This document shows, piece after piece, positions 25,358 to 33,180 of a stretch of DNA of 64,000 nt (position 1 is its first letter; each line of letters begins with the position of its first letter). Source of the DNA: Streptomyces sp. KL109B. Its GTDB lineage: Bacteria > Actinomycetota > Actinomycetes > Streptomycetales > Streptomycetaceae. The translations under genes were made by a program, and so were the position numbers. The stretch spans positions 434,001 to 498,000 of the forward strand of contig NZ_JASERL010000005.1 of NCBI RefSeq assembly GCF_030766935.1. Direction: 5' to 3'. The notes below the pieces were generated by a model. The model was not told the origin of the DNA. It did not search any database and was given only the letters and a program-made list of their open reading frames with translations.

Positions 25358-25935
25358 ACCATCCGCAACAGCCGACCGTGGTGTTCGTACCCGGCCTGCG
25401 CGACCACGTCGACGACCACTGGCAGACCCACCTCGCGCGGGAACTCCCCGGATCCCGCACCGTGCCGCCGCTGACCCGCGACCGCCTCGGCCGCGCCTCC
25501 CAAGTGGCGGCGCTGGAACGGGAGGTGGCCAAGACGACCACCCCCGTCCTCTTCGTGGCGCACAGCGCGGGCGTGCTGACCACCGTCCACTGGGCGCGGC
25601 GGCACAGCGCGCGCGTCGTGGGCGCGCTGCTCGCGGCCCCGCCCGACTTCGAGACCGCCCTGCCGGACGGCTACCCGTCCCGCAAGGAACTGCGCGAGCA
25701 CGGCTGGTCCCCGGTGCCCCGGGAGCGACTCCCCTTCCCCAGCGTGGTCGCCGCGAGCAGGAACGACCCCCTGGCACGCTACGACCGGGTGGCGTCGCTT
25801 GCCGCGTACTGGGGCAGCCGGCTCGTCGACCTGGGCCCGGTCGGCCACCTCAACCCCGCTTCTGGGTACGGGAGTTGGCCCGGCGCGATGGAGCTGCTGA
25901 GTGAACTCGGCGTCACGCACCGGACGTTCGCGTAG
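25354..25935 (+). CDS. RBBP9/YdeN-type alpha/beta hydrolase
   Basis: A 193-residue small serine hydrolase of the RBBP9/YdeN group. The nucleophile Ser is in VAHSAGV (about residues 69-75), with the Asp in ASRNDPL and the His in VGHLNPASGYG. GTG 25354 overlaps the MFS stop. It closes the operon and meets the DAO gene convergently, with only 14 bases between them. It could hydrolyse an ester or lactone intermediate. Confidence 0.88.
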   Translation: MNHPQQPTVVFVPGLRDHVDDHWQTHLARELPGSRTVPPLTRDRLGRASQVAALEREVAKTTTPVLFVAHSAGVLTTVHWARRHSARVVGALLAAPPDFETALPDGYPSRKELREHGWSPVPRERLPFPSVVAASRNDPLARYDRVASLAAYWGSRLVDLGPVGHLNPASGYGSWPGAMELLSELGVTHRTFA

Positions 25936-25949
25936 GGCCCTTCCGGGCC

Positions 25950-27056
25950 TCAGCGCAGCGGGTCGTACGCCGCCAGGTCCGTGCCCGGGTCCGCCCCGCG
26001 CGCGAGGCGCGCCGCGAGCGACCCCGCGTACGGGCCCATCGTCAGTCCGGAGGCGCCGAGGCCGTTGACCACGACGAGGCCCGGCACCTTCGGGACCGCG
26101 CCGAGCAGCGGGCGGATGTCGGGGCCGACCGGGCGGAAGCCGATGCGGGTCTCGACGTGGGTGGCGTCGGCGAGGCCGGGGGCCACGGCCAGCGCCTCGT
26201 CGAGGACCTCCTTCAGCCCGGCCGCCGTGACCCGGTGGTCGAAGCCGGAGCCTTCCTCGCGGGTGGCGCCGACCACGACCCGGGAGTCGTCGAAGGCGAG
26301 CAGGTAGTGGCTGGACATCGGGAGCACCACCGGCCAGTCGGTGGTGTCCGTGCCCGGCAGCCGCAGGTGCACGATCTGGCCGCGCTGCGGCGCGATCCGC
26401 AGGGTGACGCCGAGCGGTTCGAGCAGCGCGGGCGCCCACGCGCCGGCGGCCACGACCACGCTGTCCGCGCCGATGAACGCGCCGTCGACCCGCACGCCGC
26501 GCGCCGCGCCGCCGGGCCCGTCGGCGACGACCTCGGCCGCGCCCTCCACGACCCGGGCGCCGTGCTTCACCGCCGCCCGGCACATCGCGTCCCGCACGAG
26601 CCGGCCGTCGAGGCGGGCCGCGCCGGGGATGTGCACGGCGGGTCCTTCGTGGCCGAGCGGCGGGAAGAGTTCGCGGGCGCGGCGGGCGTCGACCAGCTCC
26701 ACGTCGCCCGCGAGCGGGGACTCGGCGGCGCGCCCGGACACGTACCGCAGTACGTCATCGGCCTCGTCCTCCGTGGTGAGCCGCAGCGAGCCGACCCTCC
26801 GGTACCCGAGTTCCGTCTCGCCGTCGGCGGCGAGGGCCGCGCGCAGCTCCTCGTAGTGCTCGGCGCCCGCGCGCGCGAACCGGTACCAGTCCGGGTCCTC
26901 GACCCGGGAGGACCACGGGCAGATGATGCCCGCCCCGGCGGACGTGGCGCGCCCCGGGGTCCGGGGGTCCACGAGGGTCACGTCGACCCCGTTCCTGGCC
27001 AGTTCGTAACCGGCCGCCGCACCGGCGATACCGGCGCCGACGACGACTGTGCGCAT
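25950..27056 (-). CDS. FAD-dependent amine/amino acid oxidase (DAO family)
   Basis: A 368-residue DAO-fold flavoenzyme. The FAD Rossmann motif GAGIAG (residues 7-12) opens the protein and VVNGLGASGLTMGPYAG closes it. It resembles D-amino-acid dehydrogenase/glycine oxidase types, oxidising an amine to an imine. ATG 27056 follows GGGAG. It is the last gene of a three-gene minus-strand unit with a POT transporter and a cupin-XRE regulator, so the substrate may be a peptide-derived or other amino compound. Confidence 0.9.
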   Translation of the reverse strand: MRTVVVGAGIAGAAAGYELARNGVDVTLVDPRTPGRATSAGAGIICPWSSRVEDPDWYRFARAGAEHYEELRAALAADGETELGYRRVGSLRLTTEDEADDVLRYVSGRAAESPLAGDVELVDARRARELFPPLGHEGPAVHIPGAARLDGRLVRDAMCRAAVKHGARVVEGAAEVVADGPGGAARGVRVDGAFIGADSVVVAAGAWAPALLEPLGVTLRIAPQRGQIVHLRLPGTDTTDWPVVLPMSSHYLLAFDDSRVVVGATREEGSGFDHRVTAAGLKEVLDEALAVAPGLADATHVETRIGFRPVGPDIRPLLGAVPKVPGLVVVNGLGASGLTMGPYAGSLAARLARGADPGTDLAAYDPLR

Positions 27057-27103
27057 GCTGTTCTCCCTCTCTTCCGACTGGTGGCCCTTGGCGGCATGCG
27101 GGC

Positions 27104-28615
27104 TCACCGCACGCCGCCCATCCGGCGCCGCACCCACGGCGTAAGCAGGTGCATGACAATGCCTACCGCCATGACGGCCGCGCCGACCCCGGCGAAGTAC
27201 CGGATCTCGGTCTCGGGGGTGTAGAGCCGCACCAACTGCGCGTTGATGCCGCCCGCCGCCGCGGAGGCCAGGAACCAGAGGCTCATCATCTGGGCCAGGA
27301 AGGCGCGCGGCGCGAGTTTGGTGGTGGCCGACAGGCCCACGGGTGACAGGCACATCGATCCGCAGATCACGACTACGTAGCTCAGCACCAGCCACCACGG
27401 ACTGGCGGGCTCGTCCGTGCCGTTCAGGAGTCCGGGTCCGGCCATCAGCACGAACGAGGCGCCGCCGAGCAGCAGTCCGGTGCCGAACTTGCGCGGCGTG
27501 GACGGCTGCCGGTCGCCCCACTTGATCCACAGCCACGCGAAGAGCGGGGCGAGGACGAGCGTGGCGATGGGGTTGAGCGACTGGAACCACGACGACGGGA
27601 CCGCGAACCCGAAGACCTCCAAGTCGGTGCGCTGGTCGGCGAATTGGGCCAGCACCGAACCGGTCTGCTCGTTCACCACCCAGTAGCAGACGGCGCCGAT
27701 GAACAGCGGCACGTACGCGATCAGCCGGGACCGCTCCACGGCGTCCGTGCGCGGGCTGCGCACCATCATGACGAGGTAGCCGGCGGGCAGCAGCACGGCG
27801 AGCACCGACACCGCGTTGATCAGCGCGTCCACGGTGAGCGAACCGGCCGCGCCGAACACCGCGACGGCCACGGCGACCACCGCGACGCCCACGGACATCC
27901 GCACGGCCACCTGGCGGCGCTCACCGGTACGCAGCGGGTTCGTGGGCGCGTCCCCGGCCCCACCGAGCCGCGCCCGCCCTCGTACGTAGCCGAAGAGTCC
28001 CGCGGCCATGCCGACCGCGGCGAGGGCGAACCCGAGGTGGTAGTCGACCTGTTGGCCGAGCGTGCCCACCAAGTACGGGGCGATGAAGGCGCCCAGGTTG
28101 ATGCCCATGTAGAAGAGCGAGAACCCGGCGTCGCGACGGATGTCCGCCGGCGCGTACAACTCCCCCACCAATGACGACACATTGGGCTTCAGCAGCCCCG
28201 TGCCGAGCACGATGAGCACCATCGACACCAGCAGCGCGGGCAGCCCGCCCGGCACCGCGAGCGCCAGGTGCCCGCACATGATCGCGACGCCGCCCAGCAC
28301 GACGGCGCGCCGCATCCCGAGGAGCCGGTCGGCCACCCAGCCGCCGAGCACGCCCGACATGAAGACGAGGGCTCCGTACACCGACACCAGGGCGGCGGCG
28401 GTCGGCTTGTCGAGGCCGAGGCCGCCGTCGGAGGTCCGGTCGTAGAGGTAGTAGAGGAGGATCGCGGACATCCCGTAGTACGAGAACCGCTCCCACATCT
28501 CCAGGAAGAACAGGGTGGCGAGGCTGCGCGGATGCCCGAAGAACCGACGGTCACGGTGGTCGCCGGGCGGCGCCTCGCCCACCGCACGGGTATCGGTATC
28601 GCTTGTTTCGCTCAT
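27104..28615 (-). CDS. POT family peptide transporter
   Basis: A 503-residue proton-coupled oligopeptide transporter. The signature EMWERFSYYGM is in helix 1 and FYMGINLGAFIAP in helix 5, and about 12-14 hydrophobic segments are present. It imports di- and tripeptides or similar molecules with protons. ATG 28615 is used; an in-frame GTG at 28621 is equally possible, with GAGAGG upstream of both. It lies between the regulator (24-base gap) and the oxidase (47-base gap), giving an uptake-plus-oxidation unit. Confidence 0.93.
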   Translation of the reverse strand: MSETSDTDTRAVGEAPPGDHRDRRFFGHPRSLATLFFLEMWERFSYYGMSAILLYYLYDRTSDGGLGLDKPTAAALVSVYGALVFMSGVLGGWVADRLLGMRRAVVLGGVAIMCGHLALAVPGGLPALLVSMVLIVLGTGLLKPNVSSLVGELYAPADIRRDAGFSLFYMGINLGAFIAPYLVGTLGQQVDYHLGFALAAVGMAAGLFGYVRGRARLGGAGDAPTNPLRTGERRQVAVRMSVGVAVVAVAVAVFGAAGSLTVDALINAVSVLAVLLPAGYLVMMVRSPRTDAVERSRLIAYVPLFIGAVCYWVVNEQTGSVLAQFADQRTDLEVFGFAVPSSWFQSLNPIATLVLAPLFAWLWIKWGDRQPSTPRKFGTGLLLGGASFVLMAGPGLLNGTDEPASPWWLVLSYVVVICGSMCLSPVGLSATTKLAPRAFLAQMMSLWFLASAAAGGINAQLVRLYTPETEIRYFAGVGAAVMAVGIVMHLLTPWVRRRMGGVR

Positions 28616-28639
28616 ACCCACCTCTACCTCTCCACGACT

Positions 28640-29284
28640 TCAGCAGATCGTGCCGTCGGGCCTCCGCAGCAAGGGGCGGTCGACGGTCCAGAGCACCTCC
28701 GCGACGTCGCTGCCGCGATTGTGAATGGCGTGCGGGACACGGGACTTGAAGTGGATCGAGTCGCCGGGGCCGAGCACGGCCGTCTCCTCCGGCAACAGGA
28801 ACGCCAGCTCACCGCGGAGCACGTAGCAGAACTCCTCGCCGTCGTGCTGCGTGACCGGCGACGGCTCGGCGGTCGGCTGCACCGTCGTGGCCAGCGTCTC
28901 GATGCGCTGGTCCGGCAACTCGGCCGTCAGAACGCGGTGTTCGCGCTCGCCCAGCGCCATCCGCGCGACGTCCGGGTCGTCGTGCCGGGTGACCGCGTAC
29001 TCGCGCCTGCCGCGCCGCCCGGCCGCGCCGAGCAGTTCGACTGCGTCCACGTCCAGCGCGCTCGCCAGCGCGAAGAGCGAGGTCAGCGAGAGCGAGTTGA
29101 TGCCGCGCTCGGCCAGCGAGAGAAACCCGGCCGAGAGCCCGCAGCGCTCCGCGAGCGTCCGCAGCGTCAGCCCGCGCTCGGTGCGCAGCCGCTTGATCGC
29201 GGCCCCCACCACGCGACTCGGCCCGTCCTCGACGACCGGCTCCTCCGACTGTTCCTGCTCCTCCGACTGCTCCTTGTCGACCAC
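28640..29284 (-). CDS. XRE family regulator with cupin domain
   Basis: A 214-residue regulator: an acidic, Glu/Gln-rich N-terminus, XRE helix-turn-helix (about residues 25-80, LAERCGLSAGFLSLAERG) and C-terminal cupin (about 140-205, with HDGEEFCYVLRGELAF). PuuR-like members of this layout control amine or amino-acid use. GTG 29284 has no clear ribosome binding site. Upstream, TTGACG and TAATTT about 19 bases apart are close to the start, so the mRNA may be leaderless. It likely controls the transporter and oxidase behind it. Confidence 0.9.
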   Translation of the reverse strand: MVDKEQSEEQEQSEEPVVEDGPSRVVGAAIKRLRTERGLTLRTLAERCGLSAGFLSLAERGINSLSLTSLFALASALDVDAVELLGAAGRRGRREYAVTRHDDPDVARMALGEREHRVLTAELPDQRIETLATTVQPTAEPSPVTQHDGEEFCYVLRGELAFLLPEETAVLGPGDSIHFKSRVPHAIHNRGSDVAEVLWTVDRPLLRRPDGTIC

Positions 29285-29289
29285 AGCGA

Positions 29290-29330
29290 AATTAAGTCAC
29301 GCCAAACAAAGCCCGTCAATACTAAACACC
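29290..29330 (-). promoter_or_regulatory. Promoter-like AT-rich region of the XRE-cupin operon
   Basis: On the minus strand, TTGACG is followed by TAATTT about 19 bases later and only a few bases before the GTG at 29284. The stretch is much more AT-rich than its surroundings. It is compatible with a leaderless transcript and with autoregulation by the XRE protein. Confidence 0.4.
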
Positions 29331-29432
29331 TGCACCCTTCCGGCACCGCTCCGGCAGGCGCCCCACGACAGCCCCGCCGACCTGTACGTTCCTACATTCG
29401 GACGATGGTTCGGAGCCTGTAGGGACGCCCGG

Positions 29433-29438
29433 TAAACT
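29433..29438 (+). promoter_or_regulatory. Likely -10 element of a leaderless purB
   Basis: TAAACT ends 8 bases before the GTG start of purB and there is no Shine-Dalgarno sequence. This spacing fits transcription starting at or next to the start codon. No convincing -35 hexamer was found. Confidence 0.5.
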
Positions 29439-29446
29439 TCCTCCAC

Positions 29447-30886
29447 GTGACTGCGCCTGCAAAGCCCCGTATCCCGAACGTTCTCGCCGGCCGCTATGCC
29501 TCCGTCGAGCTCGCCACCCTCTGGTCCCCCGAGGAGAAGGTGAAGCTGGAGCGGCAGCTCTGGCTCGCCGTGCTGAAGGCCCAGAAGGACCTCGGGATCG
29601 ACGTCCCGGACGCCGCGATCGCCGACTACGAGCGCGTGCTCGACCGGGTCGACCTGGCCTCCATCGCCGAGCGCGAGAAGGTCACGCGGCACGACGTGAA
29701 GGCCCGCATCGAGGAGTTCAACGCCCTCGCCGGGCACGAGCACGTCCACAAGGGCATGACCTCCCGCGACCTCACGGAGAACGTCGAGCAGCTCCAGGTC
29801 CGCCTCTCCCTCGAACTGGTCAGGGACCGCGCCGTCGCCGTCCTCGCCCGCCTCGGCAAGCTGTCCGGCGAGTACGCGGAGCTGGTCATGGCCGGCCGCT
29901 CGCACAACGTCGCCGCGCAGGCCACCACCCTCGGCAAGCGCTTCGCGACCGCGACCGACGAGCTGCTCGTCGCGTACGGCCGCGTCGAGGAGCTCCTGAA
30001 CCGCTACCCGCTGCGCGGCATCAAGGGCCCGGTCGGCACGGCGCAGGACATGCTGGACCTGCTCGGCGGCGACGCCGACAAGCTCGCCGACCTGGAGCAG
30101 CGCATCGCGGCCCACCTCGGCTTCTCGCAGGCCTTCACCTCGGTCGGCCAGGTCTACCCGCGCTCCCTCGACTACGAGGTCGTGACCTCGCTCGTCCAGC
30201 TGGCCGCGGCCCCGTCCTCCATGGCGAAGACGATCCGCCTGATGGCCGGGCACGAGCTGGTCACCGAGGGCTTCAAGCCGGGCCAGGTCGGCTCGTCCGC
30301 GATGCCGCACAAGATGAACACCCGCTCCTGCGAGCGCGTCAACGGCCTCATGGTGATCCTGCGCGGCTACGCGTCGATGACCGGCGAGCTGTCGGGCGAC
30401 CAGTGGAACGAGGGCGACGTCTCCTGCTCGGTCGTCCGCCGCGTGGCCCTCCCGGACGCCTTCTTCGCACTCGACGGCCTGCTGGAGACCTTCCTCACGG
30501 TGCTCGACGAGTTCGGCGCCTTCCCGGCGGTCGTTGCCCGCGAGCTGGACCGCTACCTCCCCTTCCTCGCTACGACGAAGGTCCTCATGGCCTCCGTCCG
30601 GGCGGGCGTCGGCCGCGAGGAGGCCCACGAGGCCATCAAGGAGAACGCCGTCGCCTCCGCCCTCGCGATGCGCGAGCAGGGCGTCGAGCGCAACGAGCTG
30701 CTCGACAAGCTGGCCGCCGACTCCCGCATCCCGCTGGACCGCGCCCAGCTCGACGAGCTGATGGCGGACAAGCTGTCCTTCACGGGTGCCGCCGCCGGTC
30801 AGGTCGCGCAGATCGTGGCCCGCGTAGAGGAGATCGTGAAGCGGCACCCCGAGGCCGCCGGTTACACGCCGGGAGCGATCCTCTGA
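29447..30886 (+). CDS. purB: Adenylosuccinate lyase
   Basis: A 479-residue fumarase-superfamily enzyme that cleaves SAICAR to AICAR and adenylosuccinate to AMP, both with loss of fumarate, in purine synthesis. The flexible signature loop SSAMPHKMN is at residues 283-291; the catalytic His segment near AGRSHNVAAQATT (about 147) and TSRDLTENVEQL (about 104) are present. Length fits actinobacterial PurB. GTG 29447 lacks a ribosome binding site and seems leaderless. The stop overlaps the start of mug. Confidence 0.96.
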   Translation: MTAPAKPRIPNVLAGRYASVELATLWSPEEKVKLERQLWLAVLKAQKDLGIDVPDAAIADYERVLDRVDLASIAEREKVTRHDVKARIEEFNALAGHEHVHKGMTSRDLTENVEQLQVRLSLELVRDRAVAVLARLGKLSGEYAELVMAGRSHNVAAQATTLGKRFATATDELLVAYGRVEELLNRYPLRGIKGPVGTAQDMLDLLGGDADKLADLEQRIAAHLGFSQAFTSVGQVYPRSLDYEVVTSLVQLAAAPSSMAKTIRLMAGHELVTEGFKPGQVGSSAMPHKMNTRSCERVNGLMVILRGYASMTGELSGDQWNEGDVSCSVVRRVALPDAFFALDGLLETFLTVLDEFGAFPAVVARELDRYLPFLATTKVLMASVRAGVGREEAHEAIKENAVASALAMREQGVERNELLDKLAADSRIPLDRAQLDELMADKLSFTGAAAGQVAQIVARVEEIVKRHPEAAGYTPGAIL

Positions 30887-31425
30887 CCCGCCTTACGCAG
30901 GCCGACCTCGAGGCCGCTCGCGACCGTCTGCTTCCGGACGTCGTCGCGAGCGGCCTCGACGTCATCTTCTGCGGGATCAACCCGGGCCTCATGTCGGCCG
31001 CGCTCGGCCACCACTTCGCCCGCCCGGGCAACCGCTTCTGGCCGGTCCTCCACCTCTCCGGCTTCACACCCCGGCAGCTCAAGCCCGCCGAGCAGCGGGA
31101 ACTCCTCTCGTACGGCCTCGGGCTCACGAACGTCGTCGCGCGCGCCACCGCGCGGTCGGACGAGCTGAGCGCGGACGAGTACCGCGAGGGCGGACGCCTC
31201 CTGGAGGAAAAGGTGACCCTCCTCCGCCCCACCTGGCTCGCCGTCGTCGGCGTCACCGCCTACCGCTCCGCCTTCGGCGACCGCCACGCCAAGATCGGCC
31301 CCCAGGACCGCACGATCGGCGGCGCCCGCGTGTGGGCCCTGCCCAACCCCAGCGGCCTGAACGCGCATTGGACGGCGGCGACGATGGCGGAGGAGTATGC
31401 GCGGCTGCGGGAGGCTGCCGCCTAG
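30883..31425 (+). CDS. mug: G/U mismatch-specific DNA glycosylase, probable CTG start
   Basis: A 180-residue uracil/thymine DNA glycosylase of the Mug family, which removes uracil or thymine mispaired with G. Motif GINPG (residues 31-35) and NPSGLN near residue 158 are both present. No ATG, GTG or TTG is available upstream of GINPG. CTG 30883 overlaps the purB stop (CTGA, like the ATGA couplings elsewhere) and GGGAG (30871-30875) lies 7 bases before it. The sequence after CTG (TRLTQADLEAARDRLLPDVV) has the N-terminus expected for the family. Confidence 0.85.
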   Translation: MTRLTQADLEAARDRLLPDVVASGLDVIFCGINPGLMSAALGHHFARPGNRFWPVLHLSGFTPRQLKPAEQRELLSYGLGLTNVVARATARSDELSADEYREGGRLLEEKVTLLRPTWLAVVGVTAYRSAFGDRHAKIGPQDRTIGGARVWALPNPSGLNAHWTAATMAEEYARLREAAA

Positions 31426-31549
31426 CCGAGTCGTTTCGGACGTCACCGCGCAGGCACGTGGAGAGCCGCCCGGGGCGTCCGCACGGGGGACGGACTTTCC
31501 GCGACGGGCGCATCGGTGTGGGTGCCGCGACGGGGAGCAGTCCCCGCGC
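31426..31549. other. Convergent gap after mug with no visible gene
   Basis: This 124-base stretch separates the mug stop from the stop of the first island gene. It has no convincing hairpin or coding region. It marks the left edge of the accessory island. Confidence 0.5.
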
Positions 31550-31813
31550 TCATTGCGTCATCACCGCCCGCCAGGGCCGGGTGATGATCTCGCGGTAGGT
31601 GTGGTGGACGGGATGGTGCCCGACGTGCCGGAACACCCACTCCTGCGCGGCGAGCACTCCGTCCACACCGTCCTCGTACGGCGGTGACTCACATTCCGGC
31701 GTACCGTCCTCCAGGCAGACGACGCACACCATCTTCCGCGTCAGCGGCTCCGCATCCGGCTCCCGGTCCGGGGACAACAGCCACGTCGCCATAGTGATCA
31801 CGGACTTGGGCAT
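31550..31813 (-). CDS. Small Cys-containing protein, DUF7848-like
   Basis: An 87-residue protein with a CVVCLEDGTPECES cluster (three Cys) near residues 30-43, then a segment rich in His and aromatic residues (FRHVGHHPVHHTY). It resembles the small DUF7848-type proteins that accompany XRE/DUF397 genes in Streptomyces; this is recalled, not searched. ATG 31813 is chosen over GTG 31822 because GAGAGG is then 8 bases upstream. Metal binding by the Cys/His residues is possible. Function unknown. Confidence 0.7.
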   Translation of the reverse strand: MPKSVITMATWLLSPDREPDAEPLTRKMVCVVCLEDGTPECESPPYEDGVDGVLAAQEWVFRHVGHHPVHHTYREIITRPWRAVMTQ

Positions 31814-32031
31814 GCCGCACACCTCTCGGACAGGAGACTGTGAACGACGATGCTCGCCCGCAGCTGCTCGCCCTCGTCGGGCGGCCGCAGCAGTTCAGGG
31901 CGGGCGTCCCACTCCCGGCCGCCGCCTGGGATCCGGAGCTGGACATACGCCCCCTCGTAGCCCATCACGTAGCCCGCCTTGTTGTGCTCGGTATCAACGA
32001 CCAAGTCGCCAATCCCGTACTCCTCGTTCAT
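31798..32031 (-). CDS. Small conserved protein of unknown function
   Basis: A 77-residue protein (VVDTEHNKAGYVMGYEGAYV, then RPPGGG-like residues REWDARPE). It looks like a small beta-barrel or SH3-like fold with many charged residues. Such proteins are often found beside XRE/DUF397-type modules in Streptomyces. The ATG overlaps the upstream stop (ATGA, 32028-32031) and its end overlaps the DUF7848-like gene by 16 bp, so the three genes are coupled. No function is known to me. Confidence 0.7.
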   Translation of the reverse strand: MNEEYGIGDLVVDTEHNKAGYVMGYEGAYVQLRIPGGGREWDARPELLRPPDEGEQLRASIVVHSLLSERCAACPSP

Positions 32032-32237
32032 GTTTCACGACCCCCTTGCTGGATCACCTCTGCCAGCCGCATGGCCACATCTGCGCGGATGCGCCCCAGC
32101 TCCACGAGACGTAGGTGCGGAGAGGCACTGTCTACCGAGAGGGACGGCAGCACAATGCCCGCCTCGCTCAGCGCCGATCGCAGGGATTCCGCCGCCGTCT
32201 CGGGATCGACCTCCTGCGGCTTGGTTCGTCCGGCCAT
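32028..32237 (-). CDS. Small protein of unknown function at the island edge
   Basis: A 69-residue soluble, charged and probably helical protein (AESLRSALSEAGIVLPSLSV, then LVELGRIRADVAMRLAEVI). ATG 32237 is preferred to TTG 32261 but no clear ribosome binding site precedes either. It is the first gene of a coupled trio running left. The promoter region it shares with the DUF6879-like gene holds a repeated operator-like sequence. No family recognised. Confidence 0.6.
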   Translation of the reverse strand: MAGRTKPQEVDPETAAESLRSALSEAGIVLPSLSVDSASPHLRLVELGRIRADVAMRLAEVIQQGGRET

Positions 32238-32278
32238 GAACAGGACGCTAAGGATGGGCAATTGATCTGCACTAGGCG

Positions 32279-32329
32279 AGTTACCCGAAGTTTCTTGACC
32301 TCCCGCCAGAGTTACGCGAAGTTATTCAC
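32279..32329. promoter_or_regulatory. Two operator-like direct repeats 31 bp apart
   Basis: AGTTACCCGAAGTTTCTTGAC (split here as AGTTAC-C-CGAAGTT and following) begins at 32279 and AGTTACGCGAAGTTATTCAC at 32310. The core AGTTACnCGAAGTT is the same in both and the spacing is 31 bp, three helix turns. They sit between the divergent halves of the island and are probable binding sites for the island's XRE regulator. Confidence 0.5.
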
Positions 32330-32407
32330 AACGGCCCGACCAAGCCGACTCGTGGCCCTCCGGACTGCGTGATGCTTAGCGGATCAGCCCCGGAGAAGGG
32401 AACGATC

Positions 32408-33163
32408 ATGGCCCGACGACTGCGCTTCAACGGCACCGGTAGCGGCGGCGGCTCCTGCCCAGCGGTGTATGAAGACCTCAACAGTGGCGAGGTCATCGTG
32501 CACGGTCCACGGCTCACCGACCCGGATGCGCTCGCCCAACTCCAGCACATCGACGAAGACGAGATCCCCATCGTCATGCCCCGCAACACGCTGGTCGACT
32601 TCGGGCCCAAGGACCGCGACACCGAGCCGCGCATCCTCGACCCCGAGACGTTCGCAGGGATGTTCACCAACTTCCAGCACAGCGCCTGGCACCTGGAGAT
32701 GCGCCAGGGCTACGCCGTGGACCGGGCCACCGACACCTACGCCCAGTTCGTGCGCGGCGAGAAGCCGACGTGGGACATGGACTCATCGTGGGCCCGCACC
32801 ATCAGCGCGAAGACACAGGACGGGGCCGACGTCGGCCGGGTCCGCATCGTCGACGACCCGCCCACCGAGGGACAGCTCTACCTACTCGCGCACGCCGAGC
32901 ACAACGACGCCCTAGGCGAAGAGGTCCGCAACATGTGGCGCGCGGACGCCGAACGACACAACCTTCCCGACGAGGACTTCTGGATCTTCGATTCCCACAT
33001 CGTCGCTCTATGCCTCTGGGACGACGACGACAACCTGACGGGCGTCGAACTGATCTCGGAGCCCGCACGCGTCAATCAGTACAACCGGCTGCGCGACGTA
33101 GCGCGGCATTACGCCATCCCCTACAGGGACTTCGTGGCGCGCATGGCCGCGACGAAGGAGTGA
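32408..33163 (+). CDS. DUF6879-like protein with N-terminal extension
   Basis: A 251-residue soluble protein. The C-terminal 170 residues look like DUF6879: SAWHLEMRQGYAVD opening, FDSHIVALCLWDDDD and VNQYNRLRDVARHYAIPYRD closing. The N-terminal 75 residues (FNGTGSGGGSCPAVYEDL) form a separate domain I do not recognise. ATG 32408 has GAGAAGGG upstream. DUF6879 proteins pair with XRE/DUF5753 regulators and their function is undescribed. The following gene, 17 bases away, is such a regulator. Confidence 0.8.
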   Translation: MARRLRFNGTGSGGGSCPAVYEDLNSGEVIVHGPRLTDPDALAQLQHIDEDEIPIVMPRNTLVDFGPKDRDTEPRILDPETFAGMFTNFQHSAWHLEMRQGYAVDRATDTYAQFVRGEKPTWDMDSSWARTISAKTQDGADVGRVRIVDDPPTEGQLYLLAHAEHNDALGEEVRNMWRADAERHNLPDEDFWIFDSHIVALCLWDDDDNLTGVELISEPARVNQYNRLRDVARHYAIPYRDFVARMAATKE

Positions 33164-33180
33164 AAAGCAGGTGAGTGCCG

